NCBI RefSeq assembly: GCF_023349125.1
Contig: NZ_JAKIKT010000001.1
Coordinates: 496,001 to 560,000, forward strand
Origin: Shewanella corallii
Lineage (GTDB): Bacteria > Pseudomonadota > Gammaproteobacteria > Enterobacterales > Shewanellaceae
Direction of reading: 5' to 3'
Length of the DNA: 64,000 nucleotides
The first letter of the stretch is position 1. Every line of letters begins with the position of its first letter. The position numbers were made by a program, and so were the translations under genes. The notes below the pieces were generated by a model that worked only from the letters and a program-made list of their open reading frames with translations, did not search any database and was not told the origin of the DNA. Below are positions 57,071-64,000 of this stretch, piece after piece.

Positions 57071-57099
57071 TAAGACCCGTCAAACGACGGGTCTTTTTG
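57071..57099 (+). terminator. Hairpin terminator within the tRNA cluster, 2
   Basis: Second copy of the AAGACCCGTC/GACGGGTCTT hairpin followed by TTTTTG, right after tRNA-Gln copy 4. Confidence 0.8.
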
Positions 57100-57105
57100 T
57101 ATGGC

Positions 57106-57158
57106 TGGGGTTTTGATCCCGTCGTCTATGCCCAGGTTAGAATCCTGGTACCCCAGCC
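57106..57158 (+). pseudogene. Decayed tRNA-Gln, copy B
   Basis: TGGGGT joined directly to TTTGATCCCG, so the D-arm region between two GGGT words is missing. The T-arm and CCCCAGCCA end are intact. A short insert (TCGTCTATG) is shared with copy A. Confidence 0.8.
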
Positions 57159-57167
57159 ATTACATCT

Positions 57168-57195
57168 AAGCCTGTCCATGTTGACAGGCTTGTTT
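57168..57195 (+). terminator. Final terminator of the tRNA cluster
   Basis: AAGCCTGTC/GACAGGCTT stem with a CATGTT loop, then GTTTGT. Confidence 0.75.
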
Positions 57196-57197
57196 GT

Positions 57198-57559
57198 ACC
57201 CGTTGTATTTGCCCTGGCTTAGCCCCGTCCGGGTTGCCCGACCAATATCTCTAAGTCTTACTATCTGGCAGTTTTTGCCTCTGCAGATCTTCCAGTCAGG
57301 TTTTCTTCCTGGCCATTTGAGCTGATTCGACCCTATCTCACCCGTGTTAATAGCCTGGTAATTGCTTAAGGCCGGTGAGTATCTGTCTTGTCACCTTGAT
57401 TTAGATGAACACCAGATTAAAACGCGTACAACTAAACGCTCAGCGTTATCTGCAGCACTGCGCATGCTTTAGCAGGTGTTATACTTGCGCACTCGGTTGC
57501 CTGTCTGGCCCTCAATCTACAATTATTTTTTTAATTGCATACTTATAAAAGGTTTACCC
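57198..57559. other. Spacer between tRNA cluster and pdxY, about 360 bp
   Basis: Contains an extended -10 candidate TG-T-TATACT at 57477-57485, about 75 nt before the pdxY start; the -35 is poor. No ORF of note. Confidence 0.4.
57477..57485 (+). promoter_or_regulatory. Candidate extended -10 of pdxY
   Basis: TGTTATACT; no convincing -35 at 17 nt. Confidence 0.4.
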
Positions 57560-58429
57560 ATGAAGCGGATCATCTCCATCCAATCCCACGTGGTATATGG
57601 CTGCGCCGGAAACAGCAGCGCGGTCTTTCCTATGCGTCGCAGTGGCATGGATGCGCTGCCCATCAATACAGTGCAGTTTTCCAACCACACCCAGTACGCG
57701 GAAGGCTGGAAAGGTATGGTGATGCCAGCTGGCCAGATTACCGAACTGGTGCAGGGGCTGGAGAACATTAAGGTACTGGGCACAGTTGATGCGTTGCTCA
57801 GTGGTTATCTGGGCAGTGCCGAGCAGGGCGAAGAGATAGTCGCAGCCGTGGAAAAGCTGAAAGCAGCGAACCCTAATGCAATCTATTTCTGTGACCCTGT
57901 AATGGGACATCCTGAGAAGGGCTGTATTGTGGCCCCCGGCGTTTCAGAGTTCCTCAGTACCAAGGCCTTGGCTGCAGCAGATGTGATAGCGCCAAACCTG
58001 CTTGAGTTGGAAACCCTGACTGAGCGCGTTATCCATAACCTGGATGAGGCCATTGAGGCCTGCGAAAGCCTGATCGCCAAAGGTATCAAGATGGTCGTGG
58101 TAAAGCATCTCTCCCGTGCTGCAACCTCTACTGAGAAATTTGAAATTCTGCTGGTGACCGCCGAGGGTGCCTGGCTGGCAAATCGTCCTTTGTATGAGTT
58201 TGCTGCGAACAAGCAGCCTGTAGGCGTGGGTGATCTGATCAGTGGTCTGATGCTGGCCAATCTGATGGCTGGCTTCGAGCCTGTGATTGCATTTGAGCGT
58301 ACCAATGCGTCTGTTGATGCCGTGTTGGCTGAAACCTTCAAGCAAAACGCCTATGAACTGCAGCTGATTTTGGCTCAGGATGCTATTGCCAATCCTGTGA
58401 TTGCCGAACACGCCAAACAGGTTAAGTAA
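57560..58429 (+). CDS. pdxY: Pyridoxal kinase PdxY
   Basis: 289 residues (E. coli 287) from the ATG at 57560, AAAAGG 7 nt upstream; the longer frame is not supported. Ribokinase-like fold: [30 protein letters not shown], and the ATP/anion-hole [14 protein letters not shown] with catalytic aspartate. Phosphorylates pyridoxal to PLP in the salvage pathway. Terminated by the hairpin that precedes pepE. Confidence 0.95.
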   Translation: MKRIISIQSHVVYGCAGNSSAVFPMRRSGMDALPINTVQFSNHTQYAEGWKGMVMPAGQITELVQGLENIKVLGTVDALLSGYLGSAEQGEEIVAAVEKLKAANPNAIYFCDPVMGHPEKGCIVAPGVSEFLSTKALAAADVIAPNLLELETLTERVIHNLDEAIEACESLIAKGIKMVVVKHLSRAATSTEKFEILLVTAEGAWLANRPLYEFAANKQPVGVGDLISGLMLANLMAGFEPVIAFERTNASVDAVLAETFKQNAYELQLILAQDAIANPVIAEHAKQVK

Positions 58430-58457
58430 GCCCGACTATTAAAGTCATTGAATATCT

Positions 58458-58491
58458 GCCCCTGCGTCAGTCATGATGTGGGGGCTTTTTT
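58458..58491 (+). terminator. Terminator after pdxY
   Basis: GCCCC/GGGGC stem with flanking complementarity, then a T-run, just before the pepE start. Confidence 0.8.
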
Positions 58492-58510
58492 ATGGACAAA
58501 AGAAAGAGAT

Positions 58511-59152
58511 ATGGAACTGGTATTGTTAAGCTCGATGGAATCGAAGCATGCCTCAACAGCGGTGGCAGCGCTGAGAGCCAGACTGCATTCAGGCTCTTCT
58601 GAGATGACTGCAGCTTACATCGCCTCGCAGCCGGATCCCAACCGGGAATATTATCGGCCGGTGAAAGACTGGTATGCCAGTCTGGGTATTGAGATGAATC
58701 TCTACCTTGAGCTCGAGCAGGGCTATGATGCCCAGCTGGTAGACAGACTGCTTGCTTGCGACATCATTCATTTGAGCGGTGGCGATACTTTTCGTTTTCT
58801 CTACTGGCTTAAGCAAAGAGAGCTGTTGCCCCGGTTAAAGGAGTTTGCGCTGTCTGGCGGTGGTTTGGTGGGCTTGAGTGCCGGCGCCATGATACTCGCC
58901 CCTTCTATTGCCAGTGCCGCAGTGTGTGGTGATCGCAATGACATAGGCTTGCAGGATCCCGCAGGGGCAGGGCTGATGGAGTTTAATCTGGTGCCCCACT
59001 TACCGCTTGATGATAACCATGGCTGGCTAAGACAAGCTGATCAGTTCAGGCCAGTGGTTTTGCTGCATGATCAAGATGTATTGGCCCTGCAGGGAGAAGA
59101 GTGGGTTAGTTTTGGAGCGCCGGTGTGGAAGGTTAACGAGTCTTCTTTATAA
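58511..59152 (+). CDS. pepE: Dipeptidase E-like, peptidase S51
   Basis: 213 residues from the ATG at 58511; the extension to 58448 runs through the pdxY terminator and is not supported. Nucleophile S123 in GLVGLSAGAMILAP, substrate-binding HLSGGDTFRFLYWL, and FNLVPHLPLDDNH. Cleaves Asp-X dipeptides by family inference; about 225 residues is usual. Confidence 0.88.
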   Translation: MELVLLSSMESKHASTAVAALRARLHSGSSEMTAAYIASQPDPNREYYRPVKDWYASLGIEMNLYLELEQGYDAQLVDRLLACDIIHLSGGDTFRFLYWLKQRELLPRLKEFALSGGGLVGLSAGAMILAPSIASAAVCGDRNDIGLQDPAGAGLMEFNLVPHLPLDDNHGWLRQADQFRPVVLLHDQDVLALQGEEWVSFGAPVWKVNESSL

Positions 59153-59167
59153 TCGGCCAGATACGAA

Positions 59168-59200
59168 AAAGCCGGCGCAGAGTCACTCCACGCCGGCTTT
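59168..59200. terminator. Bidirectional terminator between pepE and gpt
   Basis: AAAGCCGGCG/CGCCGGCTTT stem flanked by A and T runs. Confidence 0.9.
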
Positions 59201-59222
59201 GTTGTATCAGCTCAAAGCGATA

Positions 59223-59678
59223 TTACTTGTGCAGTGGTGCACGGAAGCTAACGCCTGTGTCCCAGGGCTGCTCAATCCAGGTGTCCTGTGGAATGTCGAC
59301 GATATAGTCGTCAACCAGAGAGGCACCGGCAGGCTTGGCGCACACGGTCACAAATCTGGCTTTTGGATACAGTTCGCGGATCAGCTTGGCTGTAGAGCCA
59401 GTATCAACCAGGTCGTCTACTACGATAAAGCCTTCGCCATCACCGGGAGCCTGTTTCAGGATATTCGCTTCGCCTTTTTGATCGTGATCGTAAGAAGCGA
59501 TACAGATGGTATCAACATGGCGCAGGCCCAGTTCACGGGCCAGAATCGCAGCTGGTACCAGACCACCACGGCTTACCGCAATGATGCCTTTCCATTGAGT
59601 AGCTGGCAGCAGGCGCTCGGCCAACTCACGGGTGTACATTTGCATGTTGTCCCAGGTGATTAGAAATTTCTTGCTCAT
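59223..59678 (-). CDS. gpt: Xanthine-guanine phosphoribosyltransferase
   Basis: 151 residues (E. coli Gpt 152). Salvage of guanine, xanthine and hypoxanthine with PRPP. PRPP loop [12 protein letters not shown] (87-98), and [18 protein letters not shown]. Starts [19 protein letters not shown] as in E. coli. Convergent with pepE. Confidence 0.96.
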   Translation of the reverse strand: MSKKFLITWDNMQMYTRELAERLLPATQWKGIIAVSRGGLVPAAILARELGLRHVDTICIASYDHDQKGEANILKQAPGDGEGFIVVDDLVDTGSTAKLIRELYPKARFVTVCAKPAGASLVDDYIVDIPQDTWIEQPWDTGVSFRAPLHK

Positions 59679-59854
59679 GTCGCAACCTTGTCTTGGAGGG
59701 CTGGAGCCCTGTGGGTAGGGAGTATGCTAATACCAGATATTAGGTTGCGGCGTATTTTGTCCGGAAACAGGAGCGGATACAAACCCAGTTTTGCGCTGTA
59801 ACTCACAGTTTTGTTAAGCAAATCCGCAAGCTTTTATCGCCAACCCCCAGAAAC

Positions 59855-59883
59855 AAAAAACGCGCTCACAGTGAGCGCGTTTT
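59855..59883 (-). terminator. Terminator of the lolB-ispE-prs operon
   Basis: CGCGCTCA/TGAGCGCG stem with a CAG loop and flanking A and T runs; used by prs on the minus strand. Confidence 0.9.
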
Positions 59884-59903
59884 ACGATACGGGTTAAGCC
59901 GTA

Positions 59904-60851
59904 TTAGTGTCTGAACATGGCAGAGATAGACTCTTCGTTGCTTACGCGACGAATAGCTTCAGCCAGAATAGCAGACATGGTCAACTGAGTTACTTTACCT
60001 ACTTTCTGCATCTCTGGAGACAGAGGCACAGTGTCGGTGATGATCACTTCATCGATAACTGAGTTGGCAATGTTGTCAGCTGCATTGCCGGAGAACACTG
60101 GGTGAGTGGCGTAAGCAAATACGCGACGGGCACCGTGCTCTTTCAGGGCTTCAGCAGCTTTACACAGGGTACCGCCGGTATCGATCATGTCATCAACTAT
60201 GATGCAGTCGCGATCTTTTACGTCACCGATAATGTGCATTACCTGAGCAACGTTTGCCTGTGGGCGACGCTTGTCGATGATAGCCAGGTCGGAATCATCC
60301 AGCAGCTTGGCTACGGCACGTGCGCGAACCACGCCACCGATGTCCGGAGAAACCACTACAGGGTTGTCCAGCTCTTTAGCCACCATATCTTCCAGCAGCA
60401 CTGGGCTACCGAAAACGTTGTCTACCGGTACGTCGAAGAAGCCCTGGATCTGCTCAGCGTGCAGGTCACAGGTCAGTACGCGGTCAACACCTACGCTGGA
60501 CAGGAAATCCGCTACTACTTTAGCGGTGATAGGTACCCGGGCGCTGCGAACGCGGCGGTCTTGGCGGGCATAACCAAAATATGGAATAACGGCGGTGATA
60601 CGGCCGGCAGAAGCACGGCGCAGCGCATCTACCATTACGATCAGTTCCATCAGGTTATCATTGGTCGGTGCACAGGTAGACTGGATGATGAACACATCAG
60701 CACCACGCACGTTTTCGTTGATTTGGACACTGATTTCACCATCGCTGAATCGACCTACCTCGGCGTCGCCAAGTTTGCAAAATAGACGGTCAGCAATCTT
60801 CTTAGCAAGACTGGGGGTGGCATTCCCAGCAAAGAGCTTGATGTCGGGCAC
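59904..60851 (-). CDS. prs: Ribose-phosphate pyrophosphokinase
   Basis: 315 residues from a GTG at 60851 with GAGG 8 nt upstream; the frame can be extended to 60914, but the GTG start matches E. coli Prs, which is 315. Makes PRPP from ribose 5-phosphate and ATP. Flexible-loop [24 protein letters not shown] loop [12 protein letters not shown] and ATP region [14 protein letters not shown]. Last gene of the lolB-ispE-prs operon. Confidence 0.97.
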   Translation of the reverse strand: MPDIKLFAGNATPSLAKKIADRLFCKLGDAEVGRFSDGEISVQINENVRGADVFIIQSTCAPTNDNLMELIVMVDALRRASAGRITAVIPYFGYARQDRRVRSARVPITAKVVADFLSSVGVDRVLTCDLHAEQIQGFFDVPVDNVFGSPVLLEDMVAKELDNPVVVSPDIGGVVRARAVAKLLDDSDLAIIDKRRPQANVAQVMHIIGDVKDRDCIIVDDMIDTGGTLCKAAEALKEHGARRVFAYATHPVFSGNAADNIANSVIDEVIITDTVPLSPEMQKVGKVTQLTMSAILAEAIRRVSNEESISAMFRH

Positions 60852-60930
60852 TGTAAGAACCTCAGGCGTTTGCTTTATTTCTGGTGGCTGGCGGTAACAA
60901 AGCGCAATTGTCACCGTCCAGATAGTTTGG

Positions 60931-61785
60931 TCAGAGCTGGCGCAGGCGCTGCTCCAACGGCGATATATTTATCCCTTTGGCAACAAAAGCATCAAATTCA
61001 GCAGGCATTTCAGCCAGTGCATTCAGTGCGTTTTGTTGCGTGTCGAATGAGCCAAACACACAGGCACCTGTGCCGGTCATTCTGGACGGCGCATATTCTA
61101 TCAGCCACGCCAACGCATTGGCAACTTGGGGGTAACGCTCTGCGACCAGCTTCTCACAGTCATTTTGCCAGGGATTGGACATTAGCGAGTTTAATGTGAG
61201 CTTGGGCGTATTTCTTGGTAAATCAGGGTCTTGGAATACAGCTTTGGTGCATACATGGACTTTGGGGTGAATCACCAGGTACCAGGGTTCAGCCGGTGTT
61301 ACCGTCTCAAGTTTCTCACCCACGCCCTCTGCCAATGCGGCTAAACCATTAATAAAAACAGGTACATCAGCGCCCAACTTTAAGCCAATAGCAGCAAGTT
61401 GCTGTTTTGTGAGGCCAGTTTGCCAAAGTGCATTGAGCGCTACCAATACCGTCGCTGCATCAGAGCTGCCGCCACCCAGGCCGCCGCCCATGGGCAGTAT
61501 TTTGGTCAGCCATATCTCTGCGCCACCGCTATAACCGCTTGCTTCTTTGAGTGATTTTGCGGCTTTAAGAATTAAGTTATCGCTGTCTGGGACAAGTTCA
61601 GCCATATCTGAGTGCAGAATCAGCTCCGGTTTATCCGTCACCTTAAAGTCCATGGTGTCGCCATGATCCACAAACTGAAACAGGGTTTGCAGTTCATGGT
61701 AACCGTCTTCACGGCGGCCATTAACGTGCAGGAACAGATTTAACTTGGCCGGAGCAGGCCAGTTACGTGAAATAGTGTCGGTCAT
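60931..61785 (-). CDS. ispE: 4-diphosphocytidyl-2-C-methyl-D-erythritol kinase
   Basis: 284 residues (E. coli 283). GHMP kinase of the MEP isoprenoid pathway: [20 protein letters not shown], glycine-rich [14 protein letters not shown], and late GTGACVFG. Six nt after lolB, 79 nt before prs. Confidence 0.96.
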   Translation of the reverse strand: MTDTISRNWPAPAKLNLFLHVNGRREDGYHELQTLFQFVDHGDTMDFKVTDKPELILHSDMAELVPDSDNLILKAAKSLKEASGYSGGAEIWLTKILPMGGGLGGGSSDAATVLVALNALWQTGLTKQQLAAIGLKLGADVPVFINGLAALAEGVGEKLETVTPAEPWYLVIHPKVHVCTKAVFQDPDLPRNTPKLTLNSLMSNPWQNDCEKLVAERYPQVANALAWLIEYAPSRMTGTGACVFGSFDTQQNALNALAEMPAEFDAFVAKGINISPLEQRLRQL

Positions 61786-61791
61786 CTTGAG

Positions 61792-62436
61792 TTAGCTCTG
61801 AGTATTGGCCTGATCATTAGTGGGCAGCGAATTGGCTACGGGTGCAGCCGGTGCCAGCGCCTGCCAGCGGTTAATCTGTACTTTCAGCTCCATTCCCGGG
61901 CGGGATACCAGCATCAGCCTTGGAAGAACCGGATTATCAGGCTGCCAGCTTCGTACCTGTATAGTCCAGGGCTGAATGCCTGTGGCCTGCAGTTCACTGG
62001 GGCGTCCCTGGGCATCTTTTTTGATAACGGTGGCCCCTTCGAATTGGCCGGTTAGCCACAAGGGCAACTTGTCCACCGGGATACTCCAGCCTGACAGGCG
62101 ATAAAGCAGGCGCTGCGGGTCATCATCTGTATAGGTATCACCATCAGCTGTCAGTTTGGTTTCCTCTGGGGTAACACTCATGGACATCAGGCTGGTGCCC
62201 AGCATAGAGGTGAGGCGCATTTCATCGCGCCTGGGGCTATGCAGCCAGTAGAGGTTGGTGCTCACCTTGTCATCAGGAGTTTTAACCAAAATCTTACCGG
62301 ACAGATCCCACGCATAGGCGGCAGCCGGTTGTTTAATATCGACAGGAACCAGAGGCAAATCAGGTTTGGATACACATCCCGATAGGGCAGCGGTGACTAT
62401 AATCAGCCCTGACAGCAGGGGTTTTGTGAAGCGCAT
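61792..62436 (-). CDS. lolB: Outer-membrane lipoprotein LolB
   Basis: 214 residues from the ATG at 62436 (TTG at 62439 is just upstream). Lipobox ALSGC at the signal end. Receives lipoproteins from LolA and inserts them in the outer membrane. Early WDLSGKILVKTPDDKVSTNL and tryptophan-rich QPWTIQVRSWQ match the family. Divergent from hemA. Confidence 0.92.
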   Translation of the reverse strand: MRFTKPLLSGLIIVTAALSGCVSKPDLPLVPVDIKQPAAAYAWDLSGKILVKTPDDKVSTNLYWLHSPRRDEMRLTSMLGTSLMSMSVTPEETKLTADGDTYTDDDPQRLLYRLSGWSIPVDKLPLWLTGQFEGATVIKKDAQGRPSELQATGIQPWTIQVRSWQPDNPVLPRLMLVSRPGMELKVQINRWQALAPAAPVANSLPTNDQANTQS

Positions 62437-62681
62437 CAAATTATTCGCCTATAACTGTGGTGCCAAAGTCCCTATGATAGGTCGGCTGTTTGGGATTACC
62501 AAGTCCCGACAACACGGGGAATGCTCAGCAATAAATGAGCTAATGATTTGGTTTGAAAAATGAATTGGGTTAACAACCTTTATTCGGTTTTGTTAAGCAT
62601 ATTCTATTTTTAACCCTGCCGATTCAGTAGAATGACCCCTATACCATCTTTTGAACGCCCAGTTTTCAGAAATAGAGTCAG

Positions 62682-63932
62682 ATGAGTCTTGTAGCAATCG
62701 GGATTAACCACAAAACAGCCACAGTAGACCTGCGAGAGAAAGTGGCTTTCTCTCCGGACAAGATCCATGACGCGATGAAGAGTCTGGCTTGTACTACGCA
62801 AACCGGTGAGGCGGTGATTGTATCCACCTGCAACCGCACCGAGCTCTACTGTAATAATGCCTCCAGGGAAGATGTGGTGGCATGGCTGGAGCATTATCAC
62901 GGACTGAGTCATAGCGATGTGGCCCCGTGCTTGTACCAATATGAAGGTCAGATGGCCGTGAAACATCTGATGCGGGTCGCTTGCGGCCTCGATTCTCTGG
63001 TACTGGGTGAACCGCAGATTCTGGGCCAGGTAAAGCAATCCTTTGCCAAGGCCAAAGAGGCCGGCACCATAGCCGTGACCATGGACCGTCTGTTCCAGAA
63101 CACCTTCTCGGTGGCCAAGAAAGTTCGTACCGAAACTGAAATTGGTGCGGCTGCTGTATCCGTGGCCTTTGCTGCGGTCTCTATGGCCAAGCATATCTTC
63201 TCCTCGCTCAGTCATACCAAGGTGCTGCTTATCGGTGCCGGTGAGACCATTGAGCTGGTTGCCCGTCATTTAAAAGAGAATGGCGTTAATGAAATGGTGG
63301 TGGCCAACCGAACTTTGGAGCGTGCTCAGGGCATGTGTGAGGAGTTCAACGCCAAAGCCATTACACTGACAGAGATCCCGGATTTTCTCCCTCAGGCCGA
63401 TATCGTGATATCCTCTACCGCCAGTCCGCTGCCTATCCTGGGCAAGGGCATGGTAGAAAAAGCGCTGAAGCAGCGTCGTCATCAACCTATGTTGTTGGTT
63501 GATATAGCAGTCCCACGTGATATCGAGGCGGAAGTCGCCGAGTTGGATGATGCTTTCCTGTACACAGTCGACGACCTGCAAAGCATTATTGAACAGAATA
63601 TGGCCTCCCGTAAGGAGGCAGCCGAGCAAGCGGAAATCATCGCCGATGAACAGGCCCACCTGTTTATGGACTGGATCCGCTCGCTGGAATCGGTTGACAG
63701 CATTCGCGACTACCGCACCCAGAGCATGGCCATCAAAGATGAGATGGTTGCCCGCGCCCTGAACAGATTGGCGCAGGGTGGAGATGCCGAACAGGTGGTG
63801 CTGGAGTTGGCGAATAAACTGACCAACCGATTGATCCACGCGCCGACTCAGGCGCTGACAGCGGCCAGTCGTCAGGGGGACTACAACACCCTTGGACAAC
63901 TGCGTACCGCGCTCGGCTTGGATAAAGAGTAA
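62682..63932 (+). CDS. hemA: Glutamyl-tRNA reductase
   Basis: 416 residues (E. coli 418). First step of C5 heme synthesis: reduces Glu-tRNA to glutamate-1-semialdehyde. Nucleophile C50 in [16 protein letters not shown] motif [16 protein letters not shown], and the long C-terminal dimerisation helix. Followed after 15 nt by prfA, as in E. coli. Confidence 0.97.
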   Translation: MSLVAIGINHKTATVDLREKVAFSPDKIHDAMKSLACTTQTGEAVIVSTCNRTELYCNNASREDVVAWLEHYHGLSHSDVAPCLYQYEGQMAVKHLMRVACGLDSLVLGEPQILGQVKQSFAKAKEAGTIAVTMDRLFQNTFSVAKKVRTETEIGAAAVSVAFAAVSMAKHIFSSLSHTKVLLIGAGETIELVARHLKENGVNEMVVANRTLERAQGMCEEFNAKAITLTEIPDFLPQADIVISSTASPLPILGKGMVEKALKQRRHQPMLLVDIAVPRDIEAEVAELDDAFLYTVDDLQSIIEQNMASRKEAAEQAEIIADEQAHLFMDWIRSLESVDSIRDYRTQSMAIKDEMVARALNRLAQGGDAEQVVLELANKLTNRLIHAPTQALTAASRQGDYNTLGQLRTALGLDKE

Positions 63933-63947
63933 GGTTAGCCAGACACA

Positions 63948-64000
63948 ATGAAGGATTCTGTAATCCGCAAGCTTGAAGGCTTGATTGAGCGTCATGAAGA
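63948..64000 (+). CDS. prfA: Peptide chain release factor 1, 5' end only
   Basis: 17 full codons visible (MKDSVIRKLEGLIERHE, then cut). The start and the position after hemA match prfA. No catalytic motif can be seen here. Confidence 0.85.
   Translation, partial: MKDSVIRKLEGLIERHE

Overview
The window is a stretch of gammaproteobacterial chromosome. Gene content and order point to the Alteromonadales, close to Shewanella or Ferrimonas. The signs are the mrd/lip envelope block, the lnt-corC-ybeY-phoH-miaB block, prfB-lysS with the programmed frameshift, holD-rimI, lolB-ispE-prs divergent from hemA-prfA, a Met-Leu-Gln tRNA cluster resembling E. coli metT-leuW-gln, and short ATACCAAT-ended repeats. 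The genus is an inference; no rRNA is present.

Layout. 1-13 kb is mixed: a left-edge thioredoxin/CcdA-type membrane protein, an OmpA-like periplasmic protein, a short GlpD-like flavoprotein, rlmC, an AlaX-type editing enzyme, a Dba-like/DsbI-like pair, chrA, a Nudix enzyme and a RecQ-family helicase. 12.6-14.7 kb is an AT-richer accessory patch. It holds two cassette-like genes, each ending in TAAC; the junction between them has the geometry of an integron attC site, and intergenic hairpin repeats follow. 14.7-19.1 kb is one very long gene joining an NfnB/GltD-like flavoprotein to a formate dehydrogenase-type molybdoenzyme. 19.4-26.5 kb holds a small membrane protein, a pentapeptide-repeat potassium channel, prfB-lysS, holD-rimI and dps.

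26.7-41.2 kb is the long minus-strand block: leuS, lptE, holA, nadD, rsfS, rlmH, mrdA, rodA, mltB, rlpA, dacA, ybeD, lipB and lipA in transcription order. It covers LPS export, cell elongation, peptidoglycan trimming, ribosome silencing, NAD and lipoate synthesis. A 267-bp MITE-like element sits between dacA and its terminator. 41.5-46.2 kb carries ybeL, a Tat-exported aminotransferase-like lipoprotein, a REC-EAL response regulator and a secreted zinc peptidase. 46.2-51.8 kb is miaB, phoH, ybeY, corC and lnt. ubiF, pth and ychF follow.

56.1-57.2 kb is a cluster of eight tRNA genes (Met x3, Leu, Gln x4) with two decayed tRNA-Gln copies and hairpins. It is driven by a strong promoter with a GC-rich discriminator. 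The right end has pdxY, pepE, gpt, prs-ispE-lolB and divergent hemA-prfA (prfA cut by the window edge).

Most genes are conserved housekeeping genes. The most unusual items are the cassette/attC patch, the fused formate dehydrogenase, the DsbI-like protein with one cysteine pair and a probable propeller, the exported aminotransferase-like lipoprotein, the MITE-like element and the tRNA decay products. No CRISPR array, prophage or complete insertion sequence was seen.
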